A stretch of 64,000 bases of DNA from Istiophorus platypterus (taxonomy: Eukaryota > Chordata > Actinopteri > Istiophoriformes > Istiophoridae): NCBI GenBank assembly GCA_016859345.1, contig CM029123.1, forward strand, positions 1,534,501-1,598,500. Direction: 5' to 3'. Of this stretch, positions 47,345 to 60,409 are shown piece by piece. The notes beneath the pieces are model-generated. The model made no database searches and was not told the DNA's origin. It saw nothing but the letters and a program-made list of their open reading frames with translations. The number at the start of each line of letters is the position of its first letter. The stretch's first letter is position 1. A program made the position numbers and the translations under genes.

Positions 47345-47615
47345 ATCCCTGGAGCACAGCTAGAGTGACCATCTGGTTCTTAGCCAAACTGAGCAACTGG
47401 GAGAGAAGGGCTTTGGTTACAGAGATGACTGAGTGGCCAGCTCTTGGAAGAGTCCTGGTTTTTCAAACTGGTTCCATTTACGTATAATGGAGGCCACAGC
47501 ACTCTTGTGGACCTTAAATGCACCCAAAAATGTTTTGTAGCCTTCCCCAGATGTGTGCCTTGACAATTCCTGTCTCTGAGCTTTTTAGGCAGTTCCTTCA
47601 ACCTCACAGCCTGGT
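47345..47615 (-). mobile_element. Tc1-like transposon fragment, N-terminal transposase
   Basis: The stretch agtggccagctcttggaagagtcctggtttttcaaactggttccatttacgtataatggaggccac is the reverse complement of the paired DNA-binding part of Tc1 transposases. It continues to cttccccagatgtgtgccttgacaattcctgtctctgagct. Fragment only; ends uncertain. Confidence 0.65.
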
Positions 47616-47939
47616 TATATATATAATATATAAATAATATTATATATAAATAAGAAATTTTACAACCCCATAATTTAATAAACCGACATTCAAAGAAACG
47701 AGGCATGCCAATTTTATTAACCAAATAAACAAAAAAACAGAAAAATAAACTATTATCCAAAACTTTACCATCACTGATCCTGGGGGGCAATGTATCAACA
47801 TCAATGCCACCATTAACAACAAAATACTTAACTATTGCAAACATATAAATGACCCAGTACTGATTACATGGCTTCTTTTTATACATCATTTAATTCACTA
47901 TCCAGCATATCAGATTTTTACAATCAAAATTGAGCTTAC

Positions 47940-48660
47940 TTCAATAAAGTTATTATTCGTACTTTAGATAGACCATCCACCACTGTTAGTTCTAGAAACC
48001 GACTCTCTACGGATAATATTAAAGCAATGATTTGGTCTTGATGATAGTGAGAGACCAAGAACCCATCAATTGGAGAGTATTCACACTTTTCAATAATACA
48101 TCAATAATTCTCTTGTATTGACTTTTTTCTCACTAGCAAGTCAATTATATCCAATGTCTCAGATTCCAAAACCTTCCCATCACTTTCAATGACCATGCTT
48201 CTGTATCATTCAGTCTAAACGTCCAACAACCCATCACCGAATATAGATTTAACGCTTCTTTGCTTTAGGATCCTGTTTTCAAAACATTATCACAAAAGAG
48301 TGGGATCCTTTATGGAATTTAATGATCCTCCAGATACCTCACCCATGGTACTATGGGAAACAGCAGAAGTATTGGGTGGAAAAATAATACGATATTCATC
48401 ATATGTGGAAAAAAAGGATCAGGAACTTGAACTGAAGGACACATATGCCATAAATTCCAAAAAACAAGTTCAGAGAGACATAAAGGCAACAAAAATAAAG
48501 CTCAATAATATCATGAACAAAAAAATCTGATTCCTGATACAAAGACTAAGACCTGATCCTTTTTAAAACAATAAAAATCAAGCAAATATTTGGCTAACCC
48601 CTAAATGAAAAAAAAAAACACAGATTATACTAATGATAAAGAACTCCCTACTGGGTTTAT
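47940..48660 (+). pseudogene. L1-clade LINE ORF2 fragment
   Basis: In plus sense, blocks resemble the end of an L1-type endonuclease and the linker before the reverse transcriptase: LPITFNDHASVSFSLN, YRFNASLL, MGSFMEFNDPPDTSPMVLWE and GGKIIRYSSYVEKKDQELEL (48300-48530). Frameshifts separate the parts. This is a different region from the minus-strand L1 at 27.7-30.9 kb, so copy identity cannot be judged. Confidence 0.65.
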
Positions 48661-48664
48661 ATTC

Positions 48665-50430
48665 TTCAAGAATTCAGATATCTGTAATTAACGCATTAAC
48701 TAAAGGAATGATGGTAATTACTACCACTTATTTTTTAGCACTATCATTATTATCATTAGTATTGTGTTTTTTTCTCTCTTGAAAATTTATGATAAAACGT
48801 GTTATTATATTAGTATTGTCAAAATATTACTCCATCATTTTATCAGTTACTATATATATTATTAATAAATACAAATGTAATTTTTGTCATGATGAGGATG
48901 TAGATTATTGTCTTTATGTCATTATCATTTATTTTTGACATAATCATTATTATTAAAATAGTAACCAAGAATTCTGTCACACATGCCATTACAGACATCA
49001 TTAGAAGGTTGATACTGTATATTAATACCATTACATGCACCATTTAACTCTAATAAAAGAGCTGGACATAATGTAGTTCAATGGTCGCTGCATCTAATGG
49101 GGATACCAGCTGCCCTGTCGGCCACTACTATGTCTGTGCTTGGGGCCCACTCGCACAATAGCTTGATCAGGCGCCCTCTCTTCTGTCAGTGCTGACAGCA
49201 GACTCTTGAGAAGACATCCCCCACCACACACAGTCACATACTTATAATTACACAAAAAGAGAGTAAAGTGTATTAATATACTGTGTATGTATGTGTATAC
49301 ATATATACGCCTTATATCACTCATTCAACAATACCTCACTCCAATCATTCCATTCACATGATACACTCACATCAGAAAATTCAAAACATTTGTTCACCAA
49401 ATGTTTCACTGCATGACCAGAACCCTGACTGCATAGTCCCCCTCACTGAACTGAAACATGGCTGAACAGTGTATGTTCCCCATGATCCCTAGCTTCCTGA
49501 GCTGTAAGTGCTATAACATACGGTAATCTAAATATAATTCTTGGTATTTTAAAATTGAAGCCTTGCTTTTAACGACTTCTAAGTCTTTTCAACTATCTAC
49601 AGTTTGGCATCACTCTTGAACTTGCTGGGGTCTTACACTGGCAGTTTGAGTTGCTGTATACTCAGGACTCACATTCATTGTGTACTACGTTCGTTGAACA
49701 AATCACTTAACATGCTAGACTGAAGCTAAGAACAGCTGACCTAAGAAAGGAATGGATTGTTTTGGGTAGTTATCAGGCTCAGTTTGTTCACCCAAAAATG
49801 GGTGAAAGAATTATTTGCTAAGGAGACTACACTGAGACATAAAAGACTGGAGGGGAAGACTGTGCAGTTCCCTGTAGTGACTCTTGCAAATACAATGAGT
49901 GTAAAAGGGAGAGGCAATGAGCCTTGAGCCTTTGAATATGTAGTTGACTGAAAAGTCCTTGACTGAAAGTTCATCTCTGATCTTTTACTGCACCAGTGAA
50001 TCATTTATTGATTCATTTGGGGAAGACCAACCACTTTCGATTTGTAAACCAAGGGAAGTTCAGAACAAGAACAGCTGAGTCAAATTCAGTTAGCAAATCT
50101 ATACCACCAGCTCCTGCTCTGCATGGACACAGTAGGAAAAACAGGGGTGGACGCATGGTGGATGAAGTAGGAACAAGCAAGCAAAGGTGTGAAGGGCAGT
50201 CAGCCATGTATTTCTTGGATCCTAGTTGGTAGACAATCAAAACAGAGAAGGCATGCAGACCAGTGGGCAACACATATTTCAGCCTGACTGATTACTTTTG
50301 TGCTAAGCTGTGTTGCCTGGTGGCCTGTGCAAAGATGAAGTGACGTCCCAATAGGTATATACACTAAAGCAGGCTTCTGTGCGGGCTACAAAAAATTAGT
50401 GAACAAACCTATGGGGAAGTCACTTCAATC
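48665..50430. other. No recognised gene or repeat
   Basis: AT-rich 1.8 kb. The stretch 49090-49215 is noticeably richer in GC than its surroundings (see findings). Confidence 0.4.
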
Positions 50431-50431
50431 T

Positions 50432-50949
50432 TCGCTCGATTATTGCAGCTCTCTATTATCCAGCTGCCCCAATGAAACATTAAATAGTCTCCAGCTGATT
50501 TAGAATGCTGCCGCAAGAGTATTGACAAGAACCAGACGGAGAAATCATATATCTCCTGTATTAACTTCTCTGTGATGGCTCCCTGTGAAAACCAGAATAC
50601 AATTTAAAATCCTCATCCTCACCTACAAAGCCCTTAATGACCAGTCACCATCCTATCTTAAAGAGCTCATAGTACCTAATTATCCCACTAGAACACTTCG
50701 TTCCCAGGATGCAGGACTACTAGTGGTTCCTAGAGTCTCCACAAACAGAACAGGGGGCAGAGCTTTCAGTTATCAGGCTCCTCTGCTGTGGAACCATCTT
50801 CCAGTTTGGGTCTGGGAGGCAGACATCCTCTCCACGTTTAAGAGTCGGCTTAAATCCTTCCTCTTTGATATAGCTTATGGTTAGAACTGGCTCAGCATTA
50901 GCTCGAGCCATGCCCTCACTGTACTGCTATAGGCCTAGACTGCCAGGGG
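50432..50949 (+). mobile_element. L2-like LINE fragment, RT C-terminus
   Basis: Starts at a cgattattgcagc block (LDYCSS) and ends after the stop in ...ggcctagactgccagggga. The last frame (50585-50884) is intact for 99 codons, with KTRIQFKILILTYKALNDQ, GLLVVPRVST, SYQAPLLWNHLPVWV and STFKSRLKSFLFDIAYG. Cut off on the right by a Tc1-like element at about 50950; the 3' UTR is missing. Confidence 0.85.
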
Positions 50950-51320
50950 AAATGAAAAATGTGATTGAAGTGAAGACTTTCAGCTTTAATTCAAGGAGTT
51001 TTACAAAAATTGCAGTAAATATCTGGCAAAGCATCTCAAAGGAGGAAAATCAGAATTTTGTGATATCTAAGGGTTTTAGAGACATGAGGCAGCGACTGAC
51101 TGCAAAGGATTTTCAGCCAAGAAATATAAAAGGTTTTTATATTCATAATCATGTTGGTTTGTCTAGTTACTTCTGAGCCCCTGAAAATAGATTTTTTGAG
51201 GAACATCTTGAATTAAAGATAAAAATCTATACTTCAATCACATCAAATCTGTTGAGGTTGTGCACAGCGGCACAATTGCAAAAGTCCTGTTACTGTCCAA
51301 ATATTTAGGAACACTAACTG
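50950..51320 (+). mobile_element. Tc1-like family A, internally deleted copy
   Basis: Short left-type sequence (gtgattgaagtgaagactttcagctttaattcaaggagttttac) joined to the right part of the element: ctggcaaagcatctcaaaggaggaaa, ttactggagcccctgaaa-like text and the terminal repeat tccaaatatttaggaacactaactg, ending at 51320 with TA after it. The left terminal repeat is absent. About 370 bases, MITE-like in size. Confidence 0.7.
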
Positions 51321-51470
51321 TAAGTTTCTACCTTATTGGGTGATATGTTTGGGTAGTAATAAAGATAACCAATTTTAACTAAGTTCTTTGTCTTAAGAAA
51401 CAGTATAAAGGATGATTGTAGGCCTCTTTCTATTGAGAGACTTTCTTGAGAGAATTTCAGGCATTCAATG

Positions 51471-51535
51471 TAAAACTCCCTTTTAACAGGTAGAAACATT
51501 GAACAGATCCTTGCTCATGATGTGCAGCTGACTGG

Positions 51536-51586
<51 letters not shown>

Positions 51587-51830
51587 TGGGGCAGGAGGGA
51601 GGAGAGAGAGCATAGCACAATACAGGTACCATTGGGACTAATGGTGGGACTAACAAAACTGACACTAGTGGGGCTAATAATAATAATAATAATAATAATA
51701 ATGTAATGATATTAATAATTGGACTAAATAAAATAGTAATAGTAGTCATCATAATTATCAAAGCAGTGGGTGTTGATCAGATTATGGGAGCAGTAGGTGG
51801 TCAGCAGCCAGAGGTCAAAACGCATCAGAG
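51471..51830 (-). mobile_element. L2-like LINE 3' UTR fragment
   Basis: aaaactcccttttaacaggtagaaac, (GA)n at 51545-51583, ggcaggagggaggagagagagca, (TAA)n at 51677-51702 and gcagtgggtgttgatcag match the reversed 3' UTR at 25448-25800. The terminal tail is missing. Confidence 0.8.
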
Positions 51831-51834
51831 GCCA

Positions 51835-52520
51835 TCATTTTCTGAAAGTGTGAAACGGCTAATTGAAAGAGAGTTCTGGTATGTTTTTTGTTTCTTAATT
51901 ACTTCTTTCATTCTTTTTATAATAGATTTTACTTTATTACTTGTGTACTTCCTCTTTCCTAAAGGATTCTTGTTCTTTTGTTTACATTTTGATTTAAATA
52001 CTTATATTATTACCAGTTCTTTTCTAATATCTGTCACAGTACAGCATACATATGCTTGAGAAAGGTTTTGTTTATTTTTTAAGAAAAAGCATGTTACTCT
52101 GTCTTGTACTCTTGTAGTCTGAAAATTGTGCAACATCCAATACAGAAAACTTCAAAATACTTGATGCTATCAGAGTTCCAGACCCAGTTCATTGTATACC
52201 ACGGTAAGATCACACTCTAACCCCCAGGTACTATCATTCACCTACCCAGTCTACACACTATTACTTCACACTGCATTGGCAAAATATCACATTATCTACA
52301 CACAGAATCCTAGAAAAACACAATATGCAGAATATTAATATCAAGTTAATTTGTAGAAGAAAGGATCCATAAAATTGTATTCAATTACTGAATATATTGC
52401 AAAGATAAAATTAGACATCATTAATGTACAATGATAATGTTATATATGTGACAATTCATTTGTGTAAATGTACGGAAATCAGATACCTGTATACAGGTCT
52501 ACACATTCCTTCCTACACAT
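51835..52520. other. No recognised feature
   Basis: About 690 bases. A hydrophobic open frame at 51706-52059 spans the L2 edge and is not supported as a gene. Confidence 0.45.
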
Positions 52521-52523
52521 ACT

Positions 52524-52769
52524 TTCAATTCAATTCAATTCTAATTACATAGCGCCACATCATAACATACATTAACTCAGGGCACTTTTCATATAGAGCA
52601 GGTCTAGACCAGACTCTTTATAGTTATTATTTACAGAGACCCAACATTTCCGCCATGAGATGCACTTTGTGACAGCGTCAACGAAAAACTCCCTTTTAAG
52701 AGGTAGAAACGGATCCTGACTCATGGTGGGGGGGGGGGGGGGTCTGCCTCGACCGGCTGGGTTCAGAGT

Positions 52770-52805
<36 letters not shown>

Positions 52806-55800
52806 AAGGGAGAGAGTGAAAGTGTTCTACTGGGATAGTAAGGTACTATGAGCTCTTTAAGATAAGATGGTGACTGGACATTAAGGGCTTTGTAGGTGAT
52901 GAGGAGGATTTTAAATTGCATTCTGGATTTCACAGGGAGCCAGTGCAGAGAAACTAATGTGGGAGTGATATGATTTCTTTCTCTCTGGAGAGTATTTAAT
53001 GTTTTATATAATAGGAAGTTGCAACAATCAAGCCTCGAAGTAAGGAAAGCATGTACTAGTTTTCTGCATCAAGCACAATAACTTCAGTTTTATCTGAGTT
53101 CAATAGTAGGAAGTTCCTGGTCATCCAGATCTTTATATCCCTGAGACATGCTTGAGGTTTAGCTAACTGACTGCTTTCATCATGCTTCATTCATAAGTAA
53201 AATTGGGTATCATCTGCATAACAATGGAAGTTGATGGCGTGTTTCCTGATAAAATTGCCTAAGCGAAGCATATATACGGTGAATAGAACTGGTCCAAGCA
53301 CAAAACCTCCCGAACTCCGTATCTAAATTTTGAGTACATGGAGGATTTATCGTTAACAAGCACAAATTGAAATCAATCTGATAAGTAGGACTTAAACCAG
53401 CTAAGAGTGAGTCGTATAATGCCAATGAAATGCTCCAGTCTCTGTAATAAGATTTGATGGCCAATAGTGTCATATGCAGCAACAAGATCTAACTGAAAAT
53501 CCTCAAATAAGCAATTATTATGTAAAAAGTCACAAAACTGGTTGGAGACAGCTTTCTCAAACATCTTAGAGAAAGAGGGATGGTTAGATATGGGTCTATA
53601 TTTGGCTAAAACGTCTGGATTGAGGGTAAGCTTTTAAAGAAGAGGTTTAATTACAGCTATTTTAAAAGACTGCGGTACATAGCCTGATAATAAGGACAGA
53701 TTGATTATGTCTAATAGAGAAGTGCTAATTAAGAGTAGAACTTCCTTAAGCAGCCTGGTTGGGATGGGGTATAACAGACAGGTAGATGGTTTAGATGAAG
53801 AGATCATTGAAGTTAGTTGGTGAAGATCGATGGGAGAGAAAATGTCTAGGTATATATTGGGTTTTACGGCTGTTTCTGGTGTTTCTGTGTTTGAGGAAAA
53901 ATTAGTATCAGTCCAGGGCAGGAGCAGGTGAATTCTGTCTCTAATAGTTAGAATTTTATCATTAAAGAAGCTCATGAAATCATGGCCACTGAGACCTATA
54001 GGAATACATGGATCAATCGAGCTATGACTCTCAGTCAGCCTGGCTACAGTGTTGAAAAGAAACCTAGGGTTGTTTTTATTTTCCTCTATTAAAGATGAGT
54101 AATAGGCTGCTCTGGCATCGCTGAGGGCCCTATTGTTTACTTTTAGACTTTCATGCCAGGCTAAGCAGGATGGTTCCAGTTTAGATGAGCATTATATCCT
54201 TTCATTTTTCATGTTGTTTGGTTTAATATACGGGTTTGGGAGTTAAACCATGGACCTAACCTCCTTTGTTTTATTATCTTATTTTTTAGAGGCGTAATAG
54301 AGTTGAATGTCATTCTCATTGAGCCTGAAGCACTATCAACAAGCTGATCAATTTGATAGGGGCTAAAGATAGCATACGAGTTCTTTATTGCGATATGGCA
54401 GTGAATTTAGCACTGATGGAATCACTTCTTTATATTTAGCTACAGCACGATCAGATAGACATCTAGTCAAGACATGTTTGCACAATGTAATGCAGTAATA
54501 AAAGTTCAAGGGTCATTAAACAATGATCCAAGAGAAGAGGATTCTGTGGAAAGACCATTAAGCGTCCAATTTCTATGCCAGAGGTCAGAACAAGGTTAAA
54601 ACAATGAGGCTATCACTATCAACATCCACATGAATATTTAAATCGCCTACAATAATTCTTTGTCTTTACTAATGACTAAGGTTGATAAAAACTCTGAGAC
54701 TTCAGGTAGAAATTCAGAGTATGGTCCAGGAGCATGATAGACTACAACAAATAGAACAGGCTTCAAGTTTTACATGTTGTGTAAGACTAAGAATCAGGCT
54801 TTTGAATGAATCATGGCTGATTTTAGGTTTAGGGTTGATTAACAGGCTTGAGTTGAAAATGGCTGCAACTCCACCTCCTCAGCCAGTGTCTCTGGGAATA
54901 AGAGTATTAATATGACTGGGGGGGATTCATTTAAGCTAACAAATTCATTCAGGTCTAAGTCAAAAAATACATTAGTATGATGATCAGATATCAGATAATT
55001 TACTAATACAGCTTTGGATGGGAGTGATCTAATGTTTAACAGTCCAAATTTAAATCTCATATATGCTGTGTTTCAGTATTAATGGTCATAATTTTTATTA
55101 GGTTCTTCAGTACAGCTCCTCTTCTGCATGTTTTTGAGTCAATTAATTTAGGTGGTCGAGGGGCAGACACAGTCTCTATGGGGTATTGGGTGTGTGACAG
55201 CCATAATGGAGGCACAGAAACTAAGACTACAACCCTGCTCCCTGGTTCTGGGTTGTCATGGTTTTGGTTTTCTAATAAACTCGTTCAGATTTCTAGACAT
55301 GAGAGCTGCTCCATCCATAGTGGGATGTAGCCATCTCTCCTAATCAGAACAGGTCTTCCTAAAGAAGTCTGTTAATTGTCTATAAAGCCAATATGGTTTG
55401 CTGGAAACCACCTCGACAGCCAACGATGGAACGATGACATGCGACAGTACATATTGTTGCTGGTCAAATTCGGCAGAGGCCCAGAGACAACAGAGCTGCC
55501 GAAAATGAGAGTTTGTTTCTCAGTGAGTGTGTCATTGAGGGGGGAGAATCTATTTGAAACATGGACTGGTTGGTGGTGAACCATGGGCTTTTGTCTAGGG
55601 CTAAGCTTCTTATTACTGACCGTCACCAGCCGTCCTGACTTCCCGACTGCACGGGAGCGGCCGGGGAGAGAGTAGCAGCTATGCGAGGACAGCCCACACC
55701 AGCTTCTTGGGGCTGGCTAACTACTGTTGTTAATGATTTGTTTTCCATGGTGCAGAGCTGTGCTTCCAATTCACTGAGCCTTGTCTCCATTGCTGAAAAT

Positions 55801-56085
55801 ACTGAGCAGGAGAGAAGGGGGGGGGGGCATTGCTGACTCCTAGGCTAAAGTAACTAAGAGATCTGAGAAGCTTGTGAGTAACTATGAAGTAGCAAGAGAA
55901 TCACTACAAGAGGGACAAGGCTATGAGTGCTTAGTGTTGGTTTAAATGTAGGGTGGTAATTTAGCTGCTGTAGTGGAGAGAGGAGCTAATTAACTGGGTA
56001 GAAGCAGAATGGCAAAACAAACTTCTGGTCACAGGAATGCTGGCAGTAGGAAGTGACACAATATGCTTATCTCAGTACGTCAGCA
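52524..56085 (-). mobile_element. Long L2/Maui-like LINE with internal deletions
   Basis: From the left: (ttcaa) tail, 3' UTR with a G-run at 52728-52742 and (GA)n, then a jump of roughly 600 bases relative to the copy at 25.3-26.4 kb. Reverse transcriptase pieces follow (53210-53564: LDLVAAYDTIGHQILLQRLE, LTLSWFKSYLSD), then the pre-RT region (53634-53975: SFFNDKILTIRDRIHLLL, IFSPIDLHQLTSMISSSKPS), the endonuclease start (55060-54990: GLLNIRSLPSKAV), ORF1 remnants (55372-55830) and the 5' region to about 56085. Many stops and at least two deletions. Same subfamily as 34150-37977, opposite orientation. Confidence 0.85.
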
Positions 56086-56089
56086 TGAG

Positions 56090-56625
56090 ATAGCAGTGTC
56101 TGTCTTCAGTGTTCGGTTTGACACGCCGTTATGCCCCCATACTTATCACCAAACCTTTTGGTGTTGAAACTGCAATTCAGACGCATTGATTCGAAGGAAA
56201 GGGCCAATCGCGGGGAAAAGAGGTAACTCAGGTAGAGCCAGTACACCACTATGCAACAGTTCCTCAACAAAAAAGGCAAATATTGGAATAGAGAACTCAG
56301 TGACTCCCAATCAGCTGAAAATCATGCACTGCACATAGGCAGCTCCCACTGAGAGAAAGTAGTCTGGTGTGTTACTATTTCTTCAGGGCAGCTGCACTGC
56401 TGGTAATGTTCAGGTTCACTGTCTCTCTCCGCCCTATTCACACAAACCCACACATGAATGTGAAATGACACTTTTCACACATTTCACAGACACGTTTCTT
56501 TATATCGGACATTTTCTTTGATCGACAAACATTAATGTGATTCAAAAGGATTGAGAAGCATGACAAAAATTTTAAGCATTGTCCTGGCATTGCACTATCA
56601 TGACTAACACCCAGGTTACCAACTG
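56090..56625. other. No recognised feature
   Basis: About 540 bases with no repeat family or motif recognised; a 67-codon minus frame at 56438-56641 has no motif. Confidence 0.45.
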
Positions 56626-56628
56626 ACA

Positions 56629-56860
56629 CAGTTAGGTTCATAAAAATTTGGACAGTGACACAATTTTTGTAATTTTGCCTCTGTACACCACAGTGGATCT
56701 GAAATGAACCAGACTAGATGCTATTTAAGTGTAGACTTTAAACTTTAATTCAAGGTGTTTGACAAAAATATTGCATTATACAATAAGGAATTAATGTCAT
56801 TCTTATATATAGTCCCTCATTATCAGGGGCTCAAAAGTAATGGGGCAACCGGAAATTGAT
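56629..56860 (-). mobile_element. Tc1-like family A, left end fragment
   Basis: Best preserved left terminal repeat of the family: cagttaggttcataaaaatt, followed by tggacagtgacacaatttttgtaattttgcctc. Continues through tttaattcaaggtgtttgacaaaaatattgca and ctcaaaagtaatgggg, then stops. Flanking TA not evident. Confidence 0.8.
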
Positions 56861-57099
56861 CAGTTTCATGGCCAGGTGGGACCTTCTTATTCATAACTTT
56901 TTTAAAAAAAAATTGGGTTTTAACCTAAGATAAAAAAGAAAACCCTGGAAGTGCAAGCCTTTACTGTACACACAAATCAGTGGACAGAAACATCAAGTTC
57001 ACACGAGATTTCCCACTCCCAGAGTGCAATCTCCTGTATGCAGTCTAATGCAGTGAGGAATGCATAAACCTATATATCAGCAAAAATTAAACAACCATT

Positions 57100-57560
57100 A
57101 AACAAATGTATGGCCCAGCAAAGATGGACCAACCCCCAAGGACAAGACTCAGCAGTTTAACCAATACCTAAGGGATAAGGGACACTCACTCACTGACCAC
57201 ACTGTACATTTTTTCGAAATAGGAGTGAGGGAGGCTATTTGTATCAAGTCTACAACAACGCCTATGTCCCACTTTTAATGCTGCCAGTTCAACTCTCCAT
57301 TATGAGATTAATCAAACATTCACATTTTGTCTCAGGTGACTCCAAAAACAACTGTCATCAGCACTTGGCCTCAGATAACTTAAATGACTCTAACCAGTGT
57401 TGTTACAAAAATAAGGAGCACTAATGAACCATGTGGTATCAATGGTCTTGATACCTAGGTAAATACCTGGGTTCCCACCAGACAGTCAGAACTGAAGAAG
57501 CCTTTTGGATGAGAGGTGAAGGTCTTCAAGATCTACAACTCTAGTTGCCCTCGACGTAAT
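57100..57560 (+). pseudogene. Penelope-like element 3' part, GIY-YIG region remnant
   Basis: Frames in plus sense resemble the end of the GIY-YIG endonuclease region of fish Penelope-like elements: an HSLTDHTVH-like stretch, then GVREAICIKSTTT near 57225-57260 (family pattern G-V-x-E-A-I-Y-V-K) and an L-S-P/I-x-Y/M-x-block. The tail gaactgaagaagccttttggatgagaggtgaaggtcttcaag is typical of the repeat's 3' flank. Highly decayed; the reverse transcriptase part is absent. Confidence 0.55.
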
Positions 57561-57564
57561 TTTT

Positions 57565-60405
57565 CTTGGATTAAACAGCATGTAATTTTACTAGTAAATG
57601 TCACTTTGGTCTGGTTGGATGTTCCTTACTCCTCATGACATGTAGCTACATCTTTCAATGACATGTAGTTATAGTTTAAGATTGTTTCTTCGTCTCTTGT
57701 TCAACACTCTGAAAGCCTGCCAGCTGCTGTCAAATTACTTCCACTGTTATGCCTTTACACTAATATACTTACAATTATTGGAGGACCAGTTACCAGGAAA
57801 CCAGTCAAAAATAGTTGAACACATAAAACTGTTTGTTTTACATCTTTGTTTCAATATATTAAACAAAAAAGATACAATATGACAGAGACAGTAGGTGACT
57901 TGAGGGTACCTCTGCTAGAGGACTCTGTAGTTGGAAGTGTTTTCCCCTACAGAATCCCCTAAAGCAGACTTTACTGTGGTGGATGACCATGAGGGTTGCG
58001 AGCTGTTGCCTCCAGCCCCAGTAATGCCCAAATCTGGAGCTCTTGGAGCTATGCATGTAGTTAGACTAGCACTCAGAATGTTTTAAAACAGCAAAAGCCT
58101 GAATTTTCAACCCATGATATGCTGATTTTTATAACTTTGGTAAGAATTGTCAATATAAACATTAGCATTGATGTGTTTCATCAAGTTAAAATCATATTAT
58201 TTAGTTTAAAGCTCAAAAAACATGTTTAAGTTTTTCAGTATCTTTTAAATGAGTGAGCTTTAGATGTGTCGGTATGTGGATTTTGTTATCTTTGGACAGA
58301 GCCAGGTTAGCTGTTCCCGACTGTCTCCTGTCCAATGGCTATGATAAAATTGTAAGTGATAGCAAAGGGAAATTGTAAAATTGTTGACTCAACTGTCTGT
58401 TGTAAACATCCCTCACAGAGCCACACAGAGCCAGATTTTATAGAGCTTCAATACTGATGTTGTACTTACTGTATTTATATTGATAGACAATTTTTTTCTG
58501 CATTTCTTGTTTCCTCTCCAATCAATATTCTTTTTATAGTCACCATACCCTTGGGTGTTGTAAATTGGTTTTGGTGTGTACAATATTTATATCATTGTTA
58601 AAAAACCCTTCTTTTGTCTTTAGGGTAAAAAATTAGTCATTCATGGGTATAATGGCAGAGTAAAACCTATACAATATTTTTTTAGCAGGAAATTCATGAC
58701 TTTTCTTGAACTGACTCTACCATTTGGAAAAGTAAATCACTGCCCTTTTTGAAATATTTATATAAAATTTATACAGCATCAGGTTGCAGAGATTGTCTTT
58801 GGTTCCTCCAGCCATACTAAAGAACTAAATGAGACTGTGTATGCTTATGCTTGAGAGAACAACATCTTTCTTATACACATTGATTTCAAACTAAAGTTTA
58901 AACAAACATAGTTTCTTGTAGCAATGCTTTCTCACAGGAAGAGCAGATCAGAGGGCTATTTCACTAAAATAGAATTAAGAAATCACGGATGACAGAAAGA
59001 GAGAGACTTGACATAGCTTGGTCAGCGCAGCCTGGCTTTTTATGCTTCACGAAGGCCAAACCAGCATGAGTAGGTGAAATTATATCAAGCCAGGTAAAAG
59101 TAATTCTGAAACATACACGTTTGTGGCTTTCTTTGAAAGATGTTATGGGTCAATTATAGATTTACTGATACTAAATGGAGAAGACCAAGTATATTGCTTC
59201 AATTTGTCACCAAGTTCTCAATTGTCCAGTCATGTTTGTTCTGCATGGAAAGAAATTCATAAGGATATTTCCTGAGAAGCTGAACATCAACTTACCTTTT
59301 CACAGCAAAATGTAGGTAAGACTGTTAATGTTTGCAAATATAAGTAACTTCTTATAGGCTACAAATTTTTTTCCAAGAGTAGAAAGCATGTTAAGAACAG
59401 AAACAAAGCATTTCAGTGCAATTTTAACCCACAAAGGCCCAATCTCATGTTGAAATTATGGGGAGTATTGAAAAATTGAAATAGCCAATTAATGCACTAC
59501 CATTTACATTTCTGAAAACCAAAAATTGCTAATTATAGATGGTAGTTATGGAAGTTTTTTTATTATTTAGTAGTGAGGACAGTATTTAAAATTTTTAATG
59601 GTTATGCATGTTTATATGACAAATTCCAGCAGTTCTAGAATGTTCTTGCCATTTTAACTTTCAATAAGGTATAGTAGGACATGATATTGTGTGATAGTAG
59701 ATGTTTTTTTCCTCCAAAAACAAGTGTTGTAAAACCTAGAAAAATACACTCTCCCCACTCTCTGAAACATTAATTAAGGATTAATCATCCATTTATTAAT
59801 GTGAGATAGGCTATTTATATATTTTAGATAGATATATAATTCAAAATTTGGTATAGACATTCATTATGAGGAAATTCTTGGCCCCAGTTAAAATTGACCT
59901 GGACCATTCTGTGAAGGCATGAAATATGGGTTAACCCATACTGGCTTGAAAGTTGACTGAAATTGTTGAGGATGGGAAAAATACATTGATTTAATTGATT
60001 TATGTTCATGATGCTCCATGTTCTCAGTGTAACAATGTGATAAAGCTACTGCACCTTATACACCAAATTCTCTCTTTGCTGAAGCCATGAATGAAGACAT
60101 GATTTAAGCAATGTAGGTGAAAAGCAACTGTCCCTGCAACCCAACAACTCCAGATCCTCTAAAAGCCCCAGGTTTGCTGTATCTCAACTGGGTCCCGTAT
60201 TATTATGTAATTGTATGGTCCATGTGGGGGGCCTTTGTCAAAATCTAACTCTAACAACTTTATGACATAGGTTTATATTCTGCTTGCATGGTGCATTTTC
60301 CTCAACAAAGTTGCACTTCATCAAATTAAGTGACCCACCTGGGACCAGGCAGGATTATAGTATTGGAGTACTGCAGACATGGCATGCAGAAAGATGTGCC
60401 ATGCC
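57565..60405. other. No recognised gene or repeat
   Basis: 2.8 kb. One acceptor-like site with a 35-codon open frame near 57951-58058 is discussed as a finding. Otherwise AT-rich with short frames only. Confidence 0.45.
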
Positions 60406-60409
60406 CCTA

